Part shown: piece by piece, positions 24,301 to 35,946 of the stretch | How the letters are laid out: each line of letters opens with the position of its first letter | Position numbering within the stretch: position 1 is the stretch's first letter | Assembly: GCA_914767715.1 (NCBI GenBank) | Contig: OU612065.1 | Span: 33,978,001-34,038,000, forward strand | DNA from: Membranipora membranacea | Lineage: Eukaryota; Bryozoa; Gymnolaemata; Cheilostomatida; Membraniporidae | DNA: 60,000 bases | Reading direction: 5' to 3' | Translations under genes and position numbers: made by a program | The notes under the pieces: model-generated | The model's database searches: none | Told to the model about the DNA's origin: nothing | The model's input: only the letters and a program-made list of their open reading frames with translations

Positions 24301-27300
24301 CATCATTTTTCAATTTTTCGGAATTAGCCAATCAGCAGCCAGCTTAACTATGAGTTGTTCTTCCTGGAGGTTTAGTTCATTGGTGAAATATTATACGGAT
24401 TCGGATGAAATCCAATACATAAGACAAAAAAATTGTTTCAACTGGTTTTCCTTTGCCTAAACTCATCCAGAACATTTCAACATAAAAAGGAGGGGATAAC
24501 ATTAATCACTTCTATTAGAATCAATATTAACTTGGTCCACTGCAGCAATTCAAATAGCAGTCCCGCCAATAACAAAGAAGCCAAGATCTTACATACCTTT
24601 CCCTTGAACTGGAGCATAAAAATAATTATCCCGACAAATCATACAATAGAATCTACAATAGATTCAATATAGCTTCGATTATCTTTATTATATGTCAATT
24701 ATTTAAAAACTCCACTACTAAATTAATTGTATAAATAGTTGCAATTTTATATTAGACATATCAATCTATTTGTGAGTCCGCTGACACAATGAGTTTTGTA
24801 GCCACTTATATAGTGAAAAAAAACCTTTAGTATTCTCACTGAATCTTGTGTTGTTCAATCATCGTTCCAATTTTTTATTAGCTGTATAATAGAACTTCAC
24901 TCTAATTATCAGAACCTAGTCACTAAGTTAACCTGGTCCTGGTATTAGCTGTTCGATGTTATAAGTTCCTCTAAAGTATGTCTCCAATTATTTGAGTCAC
25001 TGAAGTACTGTATGGCATAAATTAGTCGTGCTCAACTAGCTCTTCTTGGTTAAATTTATTGAATTTTCCATTGATCCGTTTATTCAATATTCAATTTTCG
25101 GAATCTGGAATATTATCATAAAATTCATAATCTTCAAACTAAAGATGACCCTACAATTTTCTATTTTCCTTAAAAGCACAGCGATGAAAGAATGTGATTT
25201 CCCATTAATCTGTTTAAAGCAGAAGTTAAATAATAGCATACTATTCACTTTCAGGAGAGCCGCAAAACGTGGACACTGTCTTTGATTTATCATAGAGAAA
25301 AAATAACATCCGCTATCGAAGAATTTCAGATGAGAAAACTTTTATCACATTACAGAGAATAACAGATATTTTGCTCCATTATAGACATTATAGACATATC
25401 GTCATAAAGCAAATTTATTTTAAATTATTGTCTGCCGTGCTGATGGTCAGAGTTTTGGGTATGACAATACCCGAGAGTTAGAATTTACAATACATGTATA
25501 TAATTTATTGTAAAGTTATCAATACAGAATCACATCCCAAGTATCTATAATCAATCTGAGGTGCTCATAGTCTCAAAACCTTACATGCAGGGTTAGGGCT
25601 TCAGCTAGTTCAGGCTGGATCAACAGACTAAAGCTGTAGCTCCACGTAACGATTTTTACATCGATTTGGGGTCACGAGTGGTTAATCGGTGGATCTGCAC
25701 GAGTGATTACTCGTGTTAAGTGGACATCGAACTTGTTGGTCTTTTGCCCGAGTGATCTAGACGATCCTCTATGCTGATAGGTTGTTGATTGCTTGCTTCA
25801 ATAATTACGCGGTTAAACACGTCTATCAAATCGTGACAGGCTATCAAAAATGGAGGAGTTGATAATATCTGTAGTTAAATCACATCCTCCTATTTATGAT
25901 AAAAAAGACCATAACTACAAAGATGGGAGTGGTGCTGTAGTGAAAATATGGAAGGTAATAGCTGTATCACTTGGAAATGGAAGCTGTCCTGACATGACAT
26001 CCATAGTATAGCATAGGAAAATCAATTTTACAGAAGACTGAAATTTTATTTGGTGAAGATTCAAAGTGACAAAGACCCGGATTTAATGTGACATCTATAT
26101 CCGGTCATTTGTTAACACGCCCATTAAATATCATTGGTCAATCGATTGAACTGAGGGAGTTCATTGGTCAATCTAGGCACCTGATTTATTACCCCACTAT
26201 GACTCACTAAACCATCGAGTACTAACTCATAGGCCTGTGTAGCAGTGTGAGATCGGCCTAGCATGTCTAGACATGCCATCGGCCTGTGATTACATTGTTA
26301 CGTGGAGCTACAGCTTAACTGGTTTAGAGTGACGTTATCAGGGAAATATCGACAGATTTACTGCCATGTTCTTATTAAATACTGCAAAAAAAATACAATT
26401 ACCTAATCTCATCACATCACAATCTGTGTTCTCTGTTATAGTCTAGGAACACTCACCAGGCTGGAGTCCCTGTGGTTAAGTGATAATAAAACACTGACAG
26501 AGTTACCAGATGAGATCGGGGGATTGAAGAGTCTACGGACATTAAATGTATCAGAGTGTGGCCTCACCAGTCTGCCAAGCAGGTAAAAATGATATATATA
26601 GAGGGGAAACTGTGATTGTGTCAGCTAACTTGGCCAAAGATATGTCCACAGAGTAAGGATACAGAGGTGAAACTTTAATGATAGTCATAGTGCCTGCGGT
26701 TTTTGATTCACTGTGGGAAAATCATCAATCTGAATATTTGCCAGCTTTACTAAATATATTAGTTATAATGGCAATTTGTGACGCAGACATGCCTACCTAT
26801 GATAGGTCATAATTCATTCTGTATGTAACCTAAAGACTGATTTCCAATTTTTTTGAAATGTTCAATCTGCAAGCTATTCTCCATATTGTTGTCATTTTTT
26901 GCTAGGATACATAGGCTATGAGTTATCTGGGGTTTTAAAATGAGTAATATCATATAGATTTACATGCGGCTTGGGTCAGTACACGGACATTTCTTAATTT
27001 CGATGACCGTGCCGGCTATCAATTGTCACATGTAAATCATAAATAAAACTCATTTTAAAAAACATGGAAAAATTTTGGAAATCAGTTTTAGGTTAAATTC
27101 AGAATGAGTTATGACCTATCATAGGTAGGTCTGACAGCATCACAAATTCCCATTGTAACTTATATAATCAGTAAGATTAGCAGGTATCCAGATTGATGAT
27201 TTTCCCACAGGGAATCCAAAACCGCAGGCACTATGACTATCATTAAAGTTTCACCTCTGTATCCTTACTCTGTGGACATATCTTTGGCCAAGTAAGCTGA

Positions 27301-30300
27301 CACAATCACTTTTGTGGGTTAAGGTTATGATACCAGCGTTGACCGATTTGGACATTTTATATACCGTTGGAATGCTGCTGAGCTACTGATCGCTAATTGC
27401 TCATCAAAATGTGATTGGATGACGTTGCTTCATTTTATCAGAGAAATGAGGCCGAAAAGGCCGTTTTTAGCAAAGTGGATGGCTGCGCTACATTGATTGC
27501 TACAAATTTGTAAACAGGTTACATTCATTCTTAGAGACATAGTTCATCCTAATTTTAGGTGGAAAATAATATTTGATGAGCCCAAAATGGCTTTTTAAGT
27601 CATGTCATAATGCGTGTTGTTTTTTTACTTTGATGATATAATGCTAAATTTTAAGCTACGATTTGAGACAGTTCGAATAAAAAAGGGCCAAATTTTTTGC
27701 TTTTTTCCACTATATTGCTGTTTAAATGACCCACACCACAAATTTCAGCAGTATATCAAATGTATCAATATCAGCATAGACCATCAAAGGTAGATACGTT
27801 TTGCGCCATTTATCAACAACGTCAAACATGCTGTCAAAAGGTCCAGCACTAAGGACAGACAAATTTATTTTGAAAATTCTCACATACGAAGCCGCTTTGA
27901 TTAAGCATGGTACAAACAGGAAATGCCAATAGAATACGGCACTATGTATTTTTCTTCCTCAAATTATACCACACAGAATGCCCAAAACAGCCAATTTAAG
28001 GGGCTTTTCAAGGTGTTTTTCGGCATTCTGTGTGGTATAATTCGAGGAAGACTAAAACATAGTGCCATATTCTGTTGGCATTTCCTGTTTTTACTATGCT
28101 TAATCAAAGCGGCTTCGTATGTGAGAATTTTCAAAATAGATTTGTCTGGCCTAAGTGCTGGACCTTTTGACAGCATGTTTGACGTCATTGATAAATGGCT
28201 TTGTGGGTTAAAATTGCAAGTGTTGTCTCTGTCCGAGGACTGAGAAATATCAATGCCTTAAGGGCGCGGCCGCCGTATTCGAGGCCAAGTTGCTCTCAGT
28301 TTGCAGGCAGGTCGGAGCACACCTGGGGCGTCATGTGTCATGAGCCCAGTAGTCGGTAGACCGCAGCGGGATTCGAAGCCAGGACCTCCAACGCTTGCGC
28401 GTCAGAGGGCAGGCGCTCTAACCAACTGTGCTACCTCCTACTCCTTGTCTAGTAGTAACAATAAAGTAAAACTGATAAAGTAGAAAAGAAACTGTAGTCT
28501 GGAAGCTGTCACGTAAAATATTGAGAGATGACGGCATCTCAACTACCACGTTCCATCCTATTACCTAAGCTTAGCCAGTTGTATTCAGCAATCAGTCACC
28601 AGCCTGCATATTGCTATATTACTGTATTTTTCTGTATAATATATTTTGTGTGTGTCAGGATGTAAAGCAAAGCAGTTAATTGAATGCATATGAGAAGTTT
28701 GGAACAGCTGTTGGATATCACATACTGCTATAAACATTATTTACATCAAAACATTAGATCATTTTTTAATAAATAATACTGAGTGCAAAGTTACCTCACG
28801 TACCATTCTAACTAATAGTTAAAAACTATTAAAGGACCAAAGCAATATATAGTCTAGCTAGTGCTGCAGTAGTCTGTCTTGACAAGCTTTGTTTGGTAGG
28901 GGGTGGGGGAAAATGCAAGAGTTGACAAACTTTGATCCCCACCCCAACCGAACAAAGCTTGTCAAGACAGGCTAGTCCTGCAGTAGTCATGCAACAGTTT
29001 TACACTGAAAGATTCATAGCGCTTCTGGGTAACAATCATGTAAAGTGGTAGAAATCGTCATCCTGCTGACCTAATGAATATATGCCATGTGCTGTACAAG
29101 TAAAATAAACTAGCACTTTAGAGCTTCCTATTTTCCTTCCAAACTGGAACCACTCACACCAGTGGATAAAAAAACTCTTATGATGACGGCTGCCATTACA
29201 AACTCCATATAAATCCCTCTATTTGCTAGTATATACACCAACACCAGTTAACTGCTGTTCTCTAATTGTGTACTACTGTTTAATTGTTAGCACTCTGTGT
29301 GTATGGACAATTGAATCCACCTGAGCAATCAACTTCATTATGTGTCTTGCAAAGGTTGTGTCTAAGATTTTGTTTTGAGCCGTGAAAAAGTGGTTGGCAT
29401 ACTTTCAAATTATAACGACTGTCTACTATTCAATATATGGTAGGTGAAATATTATAAGGATTCGGATGAAATCCAAAACATAACACAAAAAAATTGTTTC
29501 AACTGGTTTTCCTCTGCCTAAACTCATCCAGAAAATTTCAACATAAAAAGGAGGGGATAACATTTATCACTTTCTATTAGAATCAATATTAACTTGGGCC
29601 ACTGCAGCAATTCAAATAGCAGTCCCGCCAATAACAAAGAAGTCAAGATCTTACATACCTTTCCCTTGAACTAGAGCATAAAAATAATTATCCCGACAAA
29701 TGAAGTTTGAAGTTTGAAGTTGAAGTTTGTTTATTGCCTAAATTCTAATATCCATCCTGTGAAAGGTTGATAGCATCGAATGTACAGCACATACATGGAA
29801 AAATAATAATAAAAGGAGTCTGAGCTGCATTAGTTAAAAAATTGTATATAAAATTCAAAAAAGGTATATTGTCTTTTGGTTGTTCTACACTTGGATGGCC
29901 TATCCATACAATAGAATCTACAATAGATTCGTTGTAGCTTCGATTATCTTGATTATTTATGTCAATTATTTAAAAACTCCACTACTAAATTAAATGTATA
30001 AATAGTTGCAATTTTATATTAGACATATCAATCTATTTGTAAGTCCGCTGACACAATGAGTTTTGTAGCCACTTATATAGTGAAAAAAAACCTTTAACAT
30101 TCTCACTGAATCTTGTGTTGTTCAATCATTGTTCCAATTTTTTATTAGCTGTATAATGGAACTTCACTCTAATTATCAGAACCTAGTCACTAAGTTAACC
30201 TGGTCCTGGCATTAGCTGTTTGTTGTTATAAGTTCCTCTAAAGTATGTCTCCAATTATTTGAGTCACTGAAGTACTGGATAGAATAAATTAATCGTGCTC

Positions 30301-33300
30301 AACTAGCTCTTCTTGGTTAAATTTATTGAATTTTCCATTGATCCGTTTCTTCAATATTCCATTTTCGGAATCTTGAATAGTAGCATAAAATTCATAACCT
30401 TCAAACTAAAGATGACCCTACAGTTTGCTTTTTTCCTTAAAAGCACAGCGATGAAAGAATGTGAATTCCCATTAATCTGTTTAAAGCAGAAGTTAAAAAA
30501 TAGCATACTATTCACTTTCAGGAGAGCTGCAAAACTGTCTTTGATTTATCATAGAGAAAAAATAACATCCGCTATCGAAGAATTTCAGATGAGAAAACTT
30601 TTATCACATTACAGAGAATAACAGATATTTTGCTCCATTATAGACCTATGGTAGCACTAGCAAGACAGAAATTGAACTTTTTCTACTTCATGCGAATTTT
30701 ACCATAGAACATGGAATCATTGTCGAAATTCACAAAAAGTTCTTTCATTTATAACAAAATGTATCTGATAAAAGGTAAAAAGATTTGATCTAAATAATTT
30801 TCTGTGCTTTGGTATAATGTTCTATGGATCCATTTCTTCATAGAAATAATGCATAGTGTCATAAGGTTATTTTGAATACAGACAGTTAAAACTCATTTCT
30901 TCTTTTCAAAGGATGTCAGGCTTGGAAAACTTGGAGAACTTGAATATCGATCATAATAGAGCGCTCCTCTCAATCCCAGCTGGTGTATGTCGACTCGATA
31001 AACTAAAGTCAATAGACTGTCTAGGCTGTGAATCACTGACAAGTCCTCCATATGCTGTCTGCAGTCAGGGGCTGCCAGCAATGAGAAAATACTTTGCTGA
31101 TCTGGAGGAAAATGTTGAACAAAACATGAAGTTCATTCCAATAACTGTTATTGGTCAAACTAAGGCTGGTAAAACCAGCCTTGTTAGGTCGATGAAGGAA
31201 ATAAACGGAAATTGACCACTCGATGTGACAATAGCAAACTAGATGAGGCCACAAAAGTGATCAAGGTTTGCGAGGTAGATGTTGATGAAAAATCTAAACT
31301 AGTGTTTCATGACTTTGGTGGGCAAGCAGTATATCAGTTTGCCTACCAATTGTCACATAGATCACAATATGTTCCCATGCTTGTCATAGACATTGCTGAA
31401 TATGACCGACTTGTAGCTGAACACGGAGAAGAGAATGCCTGTGAGACAGTCTGTTTCACATGGCTCTCTCACCTTTATTTGTCCTGCCCAAAAGCAGGCC
31501 AGCCATTTGTGGTGCTCACCCACTGTGATCTCATCGATAATGAAACCTGCAAAGCAAGAGTGAGTCAGTTGATAGAAGTGACTGAACGTCTACGCCTTAG
31601 GTTAATAGAGGAAGAGAAGGCAATGAGACCAATAAACAGTCCAATCTTCATAATGAAGAGTTACTATGATACAACTCAGCCTCTTCTCTCAAAACACAGC
31701 CCACTTCTCATCTATAAAGACTCTGGAACACAGGTAATCCTCGATCTAAAAACTTTCCTTGTGTCTGTTGGATTGCCTCAACTCACAGAGATTCCAGGTA
31801 GCTGGTATGTTCTGATGAATTTGTGTGCAAACAGCACACAGCCATATCTTACGCTGGGTGAGCTAGACAAGCTCTTCTCTAATGACAAAGATCGCTTCAT
31901 TCTTCAGTACCTTCATGAAATCGGGCGAGTGATGTGGTACAGAAATCGAGTCAAACTAGCAAACATTGTGTTTCATCGCATTGAGCTGCTCACACACCTA
32001 GTTGAGTTGCTCTATGATCACTGCAGAGAGGAAGCGTGGAATGAGCGTAGTTTTCTGGCATTTCAGCATGATAACATGGGAATCAACCAACGGCAATACG
32101 ATCATATGGTCCAATCATACCTTACTACTGGAGTGATAAGGGACATTTTGCTGGTCAACCTTATCAAAAAAGAGTCAAAATTGCAACCTGAGCTGGCAAT
32201 CGAAGTACTGAAGGTCTTCCATCTGGTTTGTGGCCCAGTCAAGAAGGACAGTGAAAGTCATTATATCATCCCATACTTCAGTCCTAGAGAACTCACAATC
32301 GAGGAATCTGGAATGTACATTCTTTTGAAAGTTGACATATGTTTTAATGGACTGGCTATTCCTAGCTACGTATACCATTTGCTCGCTGCAAATTATGTTG
32401 ACCTCCATATTACCTCATACAATACTATTAAGGCTGGCTGCAATGGTGTTTGCGTGAGGGAAAACAATGGCACAATCAAGTACCTACTTCATAACCATAT
32501 TGAGAGAACCTTTTCGCTCCTGATCCTGACTCCAACAAAACATATCGCTAAATCCTGGGACAGCCTGCTGCACACCTTGCAACATTTAAGATCCCAACTG
32601 GAACAAGAATGGAAGGGCGCTCACTATGAGATAGTATTCTACTGTTCGCACTGCCTGCTCACTAAGAAGGAGAACCCAACCACTCAAGTCAATCCTGCAT
32701 GGCTCAACAATCAACATCAACCTTATACTGGCGATGAAACTTGTGACTGTATTCAACTTCAATCTTCAACCAAAAGCCCGACTACTATTCCATATCCACT
32801 GTTCTATCCATGTGAGTACAGTTTCACCAACTTATGTATGATTGATATGGCAATGCAAATTCTGGTCTGCTCTTTCTGCCTTCCTCTATAGATACCTTAA
32901 TTCAAATTGTATTTCTGATGCTTGCTATATTATGACATACTACTTGCTACTATATGCTTGATAGGTATCACCATCACAAAAGAAGGGGTTCAGACTTTAG
33001 ATGAGTACTTGTCAGGCTTCGAAGTGGCTTCTCATGAATCACAAATAGAGGATATTGTGAAGGAAGTAAATTCTGAGAAAGTTCTTATTTACGATTCAGA
33101 TTCATATCCAGTCACGGCTGACCCAATGAGTAGTACACAGAAACATAAGGTAGGAAGATGTTGTTGATTTTCACCTTTTATATGTAATATTTTCAAGATG
33201 AACCCAACTGTTTTCACTCATAACCTGCATACAATAAGATGGTAGTAAATTTACTGGATTTAGTGTGCCTACACACGCATTAGTCAGAGTCTTATTTTTT

Positions 33301-35913
33301 TGCAGAAGGTGTACAAAATGTCTGAGACTCGCGGAAGAGCGCTGATTATATCGAACACCTGCAATAACACAAGGAAAGGTTCAGAGCATGACTATCGGAA
33401 TATTAAAGGAATGCTAGAGAAGTTTGGATTTATAACTGTAGGAGGTCACAAAAATTACACTGCAGAGGTAATGGCAATGTTTTTGCTCCGCCATTGTTTA
33501 AGCGCTCAAACGGTGACGGGATGCTGGTAGAGGCATTTCATTATCAAGAGAAAGTGGTTGATAATGAAATGCCTCTACCAGCATCCCGCCAACGTTTGAG
33601 CGCTTAAACTAGCTCCGCCACAATGAAATAAACGCATTGTCACTATAGGAAAATTATTAATATTTGATCTAAAATTATAATAGTTAGAGGTGACTGTAAC
33701 TCAGTTTGTAAGGTAGTATAGATATTTCATATGAGAGAGCCAGTGATCAATTCCCAGCAAATGCAGATGTATAAGAAGAAGCGACCAACCAAAGCAGCAG
33801 CATCTTGTTATCAACTTGATGCTATTTCTTCTTCAAAATCTTTTTTTTTGCTGAAAATTAGTATCAACTTTTCAGGATAAGCTGCTAAATCTACTTTAAT
33901 TCTCAAAATCCGATCAAAATTAATCAAGTTATCAAAGAAAAACCTGGATTTTTGACAGTAAAGCAATAATCGCATCATTGCTTCTACAACTTACGATGAC
34001 GTTACGTCGCCCCACAATTAAGTGCCTCACTTCAGCTGTATATGGTGTCCTGTCTAGGTTTGTTATTAAGTCTATGGTTAGATCCTATTTTTTGGCTTCA
34101 GGCTATATACGTATACTCGAATCACTTATTTGTTGTTTGAATAGATGATCGTTACGGCTATCCATTCAGAGACACAGCTAGTAGACTGGGAGACAGGAGA
34201 ATCAGTACACAAACATCTCAACTCATTTGTGTTGGTCATCACAAGTCATGGTCATGAAGGGTCTCTGTCTGGTTCCAACGGTAAACATCTCGTAATCACA
34301 GAGCTTATGGATCTGCTCTCATCTGAGAATTTCCCCGCTATGAGAGGGAAGCCAAAGCTTGTCATCATACAGGCTTGTGCTGGCAGTAAGTTTATAAACT
34401 TGATCAATTATGGACAGTCAAATATTGTTCTAAGGGAGTAACTTACTAAAAGTTCAACGATTATTTTTTAATTTCCATGTCCTTGTCATTTACGTCTGCA
34501 TTCTCAGGCAGCGATTTACCGATGGTATGACATACACTCAGTAGAAAATTTGGGCATAAAAAATACTCTAAGTATTTGCTCTTATACTCATAAGACAAAT
34601 TAGTTCTCGGTGAAAGTCAAGATTGTCTCTCTACTTGTAGGTAGGAAAGAAACACTTCCAGGAGACTTGTCCCCTTCTCAAGCACCACCCAATCAGAATC
34701 AGCTAGAAGTAGATCAGCCTCAACACAGCAATGGAGCCACAAATGAATCCCCTTCTACAGATCCTCATGATAACCCTATATCAGACTTCATCATTATGCA
34801 GTCCAGCTTTGATTGTAAGTTGTGAGAGACAATATTCCCTACTTTCTAATTGTGATGGTAGATGTGTTTGTATTGAAATGAACATAATTGTACTTTATAT
34901 CACTGACAACCAGTTTGAAGGTTGTCTTGGTTTGTTGATGATTGAGTTATTTTAAATTATGAACAGTAGGACACCCAACTCAATCTGACGGGCAAAGCTG
35001 AGCTGAGGCATATCCATCTTCTTTGTTTGAGTGATGTCATCGATCAGGTATTTTAACAGGATATCCCAGCCTTTGGCATGCACAACTCATTTGAACACTT
35101 ACAGAGTATGATAACTAGCCACTTGGTCATACTAGGCAATAGTAGGAAATGCAAAAACAATTTTTTGTGTTCCTTTGCAGCATTCAAATCACATCGAAGT
35201 CCTAAAGTTGGCTCGCTGTTCATCCGCTGCCTGGTATCTACATTCTATAGATATGCTCACAGAGATCATCTCGAAGAACTGGCAGCAATTGTAAGTGATA
35301 GATCTTACTGCAGTTTTAGTCAATGTATGATGCTTGTAAACAATTTTTACACAATCAATCGAGTTTTTTGCAGTACAGTTATTAATTGTCTCAACAAATT
35401 GTTGGTTAATGCTTGAGAGTTTAGTAAGACTTGATGTAAGCATGTGTATTTTTACAGCATAATCTCAAGCTGAATCAATCAAGCACAAATACAACACATG
35501 TTTTTTTAGGGTGGGGGGTAAATGGACTGAATAATACATAGCATGTTAGTCACAGCTAAGTAAATGATTCCACCCGCACCATTGTGACGGCCATTGGCTT
35601 ATTTTACAGGTCAGAGAGACTGTAGTAAAGGCAGGAGCACAGAGAACAGAATATCTGCAAAGAATCGGAAAGCAGCGGTATCCCTCTATGCCTCAGAGTA
35701 GATGTACATTTCCAGGTAATAAGTTCTATCTGCAGCCTGGAATCAATATGAGAACAGAGGACCACCCAGAATCACTCAGAAATCCTGTGTTACGCAAACC
35801 TACAGCTACAAGGATTCACACAGAACCTGGTATGTATGATGTTATGTATGATATAGAAGAAATGAAAATCATAAAAACTTTTTAGTCGTTTCAATGCCGT
35901 TGCGCCACTTACG

Positions 35914-35946
<33 letters not shown>

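Larger units (their letters stand above)
20208..25437. repeat. Large intronic duplication, first copy
   Basis: It is collinear with 26583-30640. In order it holds an AT microsatellite, a foldback element (20250-20950), a LINE fragment (about 21032-21505), a second foldback (21908-22306), a SINE-like sequence (22462-22545), the hairpin MITE (22978-23080) and an 826-bp transposon (23557-24382). The LINE fragment and the 826-bp transposon are missing from the other copy. Confidence 0.85.
26583..30640. repeat. Large intronic duplication, second copy
   Basis: Collinear with 20208-25380: foldback (26612-27310), second foldback (27807-28200), SINE head (28358-28442), hairpin MITE (28871-28973) and the AT-rich tail ending in the ATCACATTACAGAGAATAACAG stretch. 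It has its own extra insert at about 29701-29905, described separately. Confidence 0.85.

Noticed and set aside
21824-28243. Similar frames at 21824, 21903, 22025, 27923 and 27964
   Set aside because: They lie in the two arms of a foldback element and its duplicate; the frames on opposite arms mirror one another.
22462-28442. Functional tRNA genes on the - strand at 22462-22545 and 28358-28442
   Set aside because: A-box and B-box are good, but the acceptor ends do not pair, the anticodon arm is irregular, and both lie in a duplicated transposon-rich intron, so they are SINE heads.
31212-32891. A separate gene starting at 31212
   Set aside because: It opens in the middle of a Roc domain, directly after the P-loop, and has no ATG there. 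It is the continuation of the same exon after a one-base frameshift.
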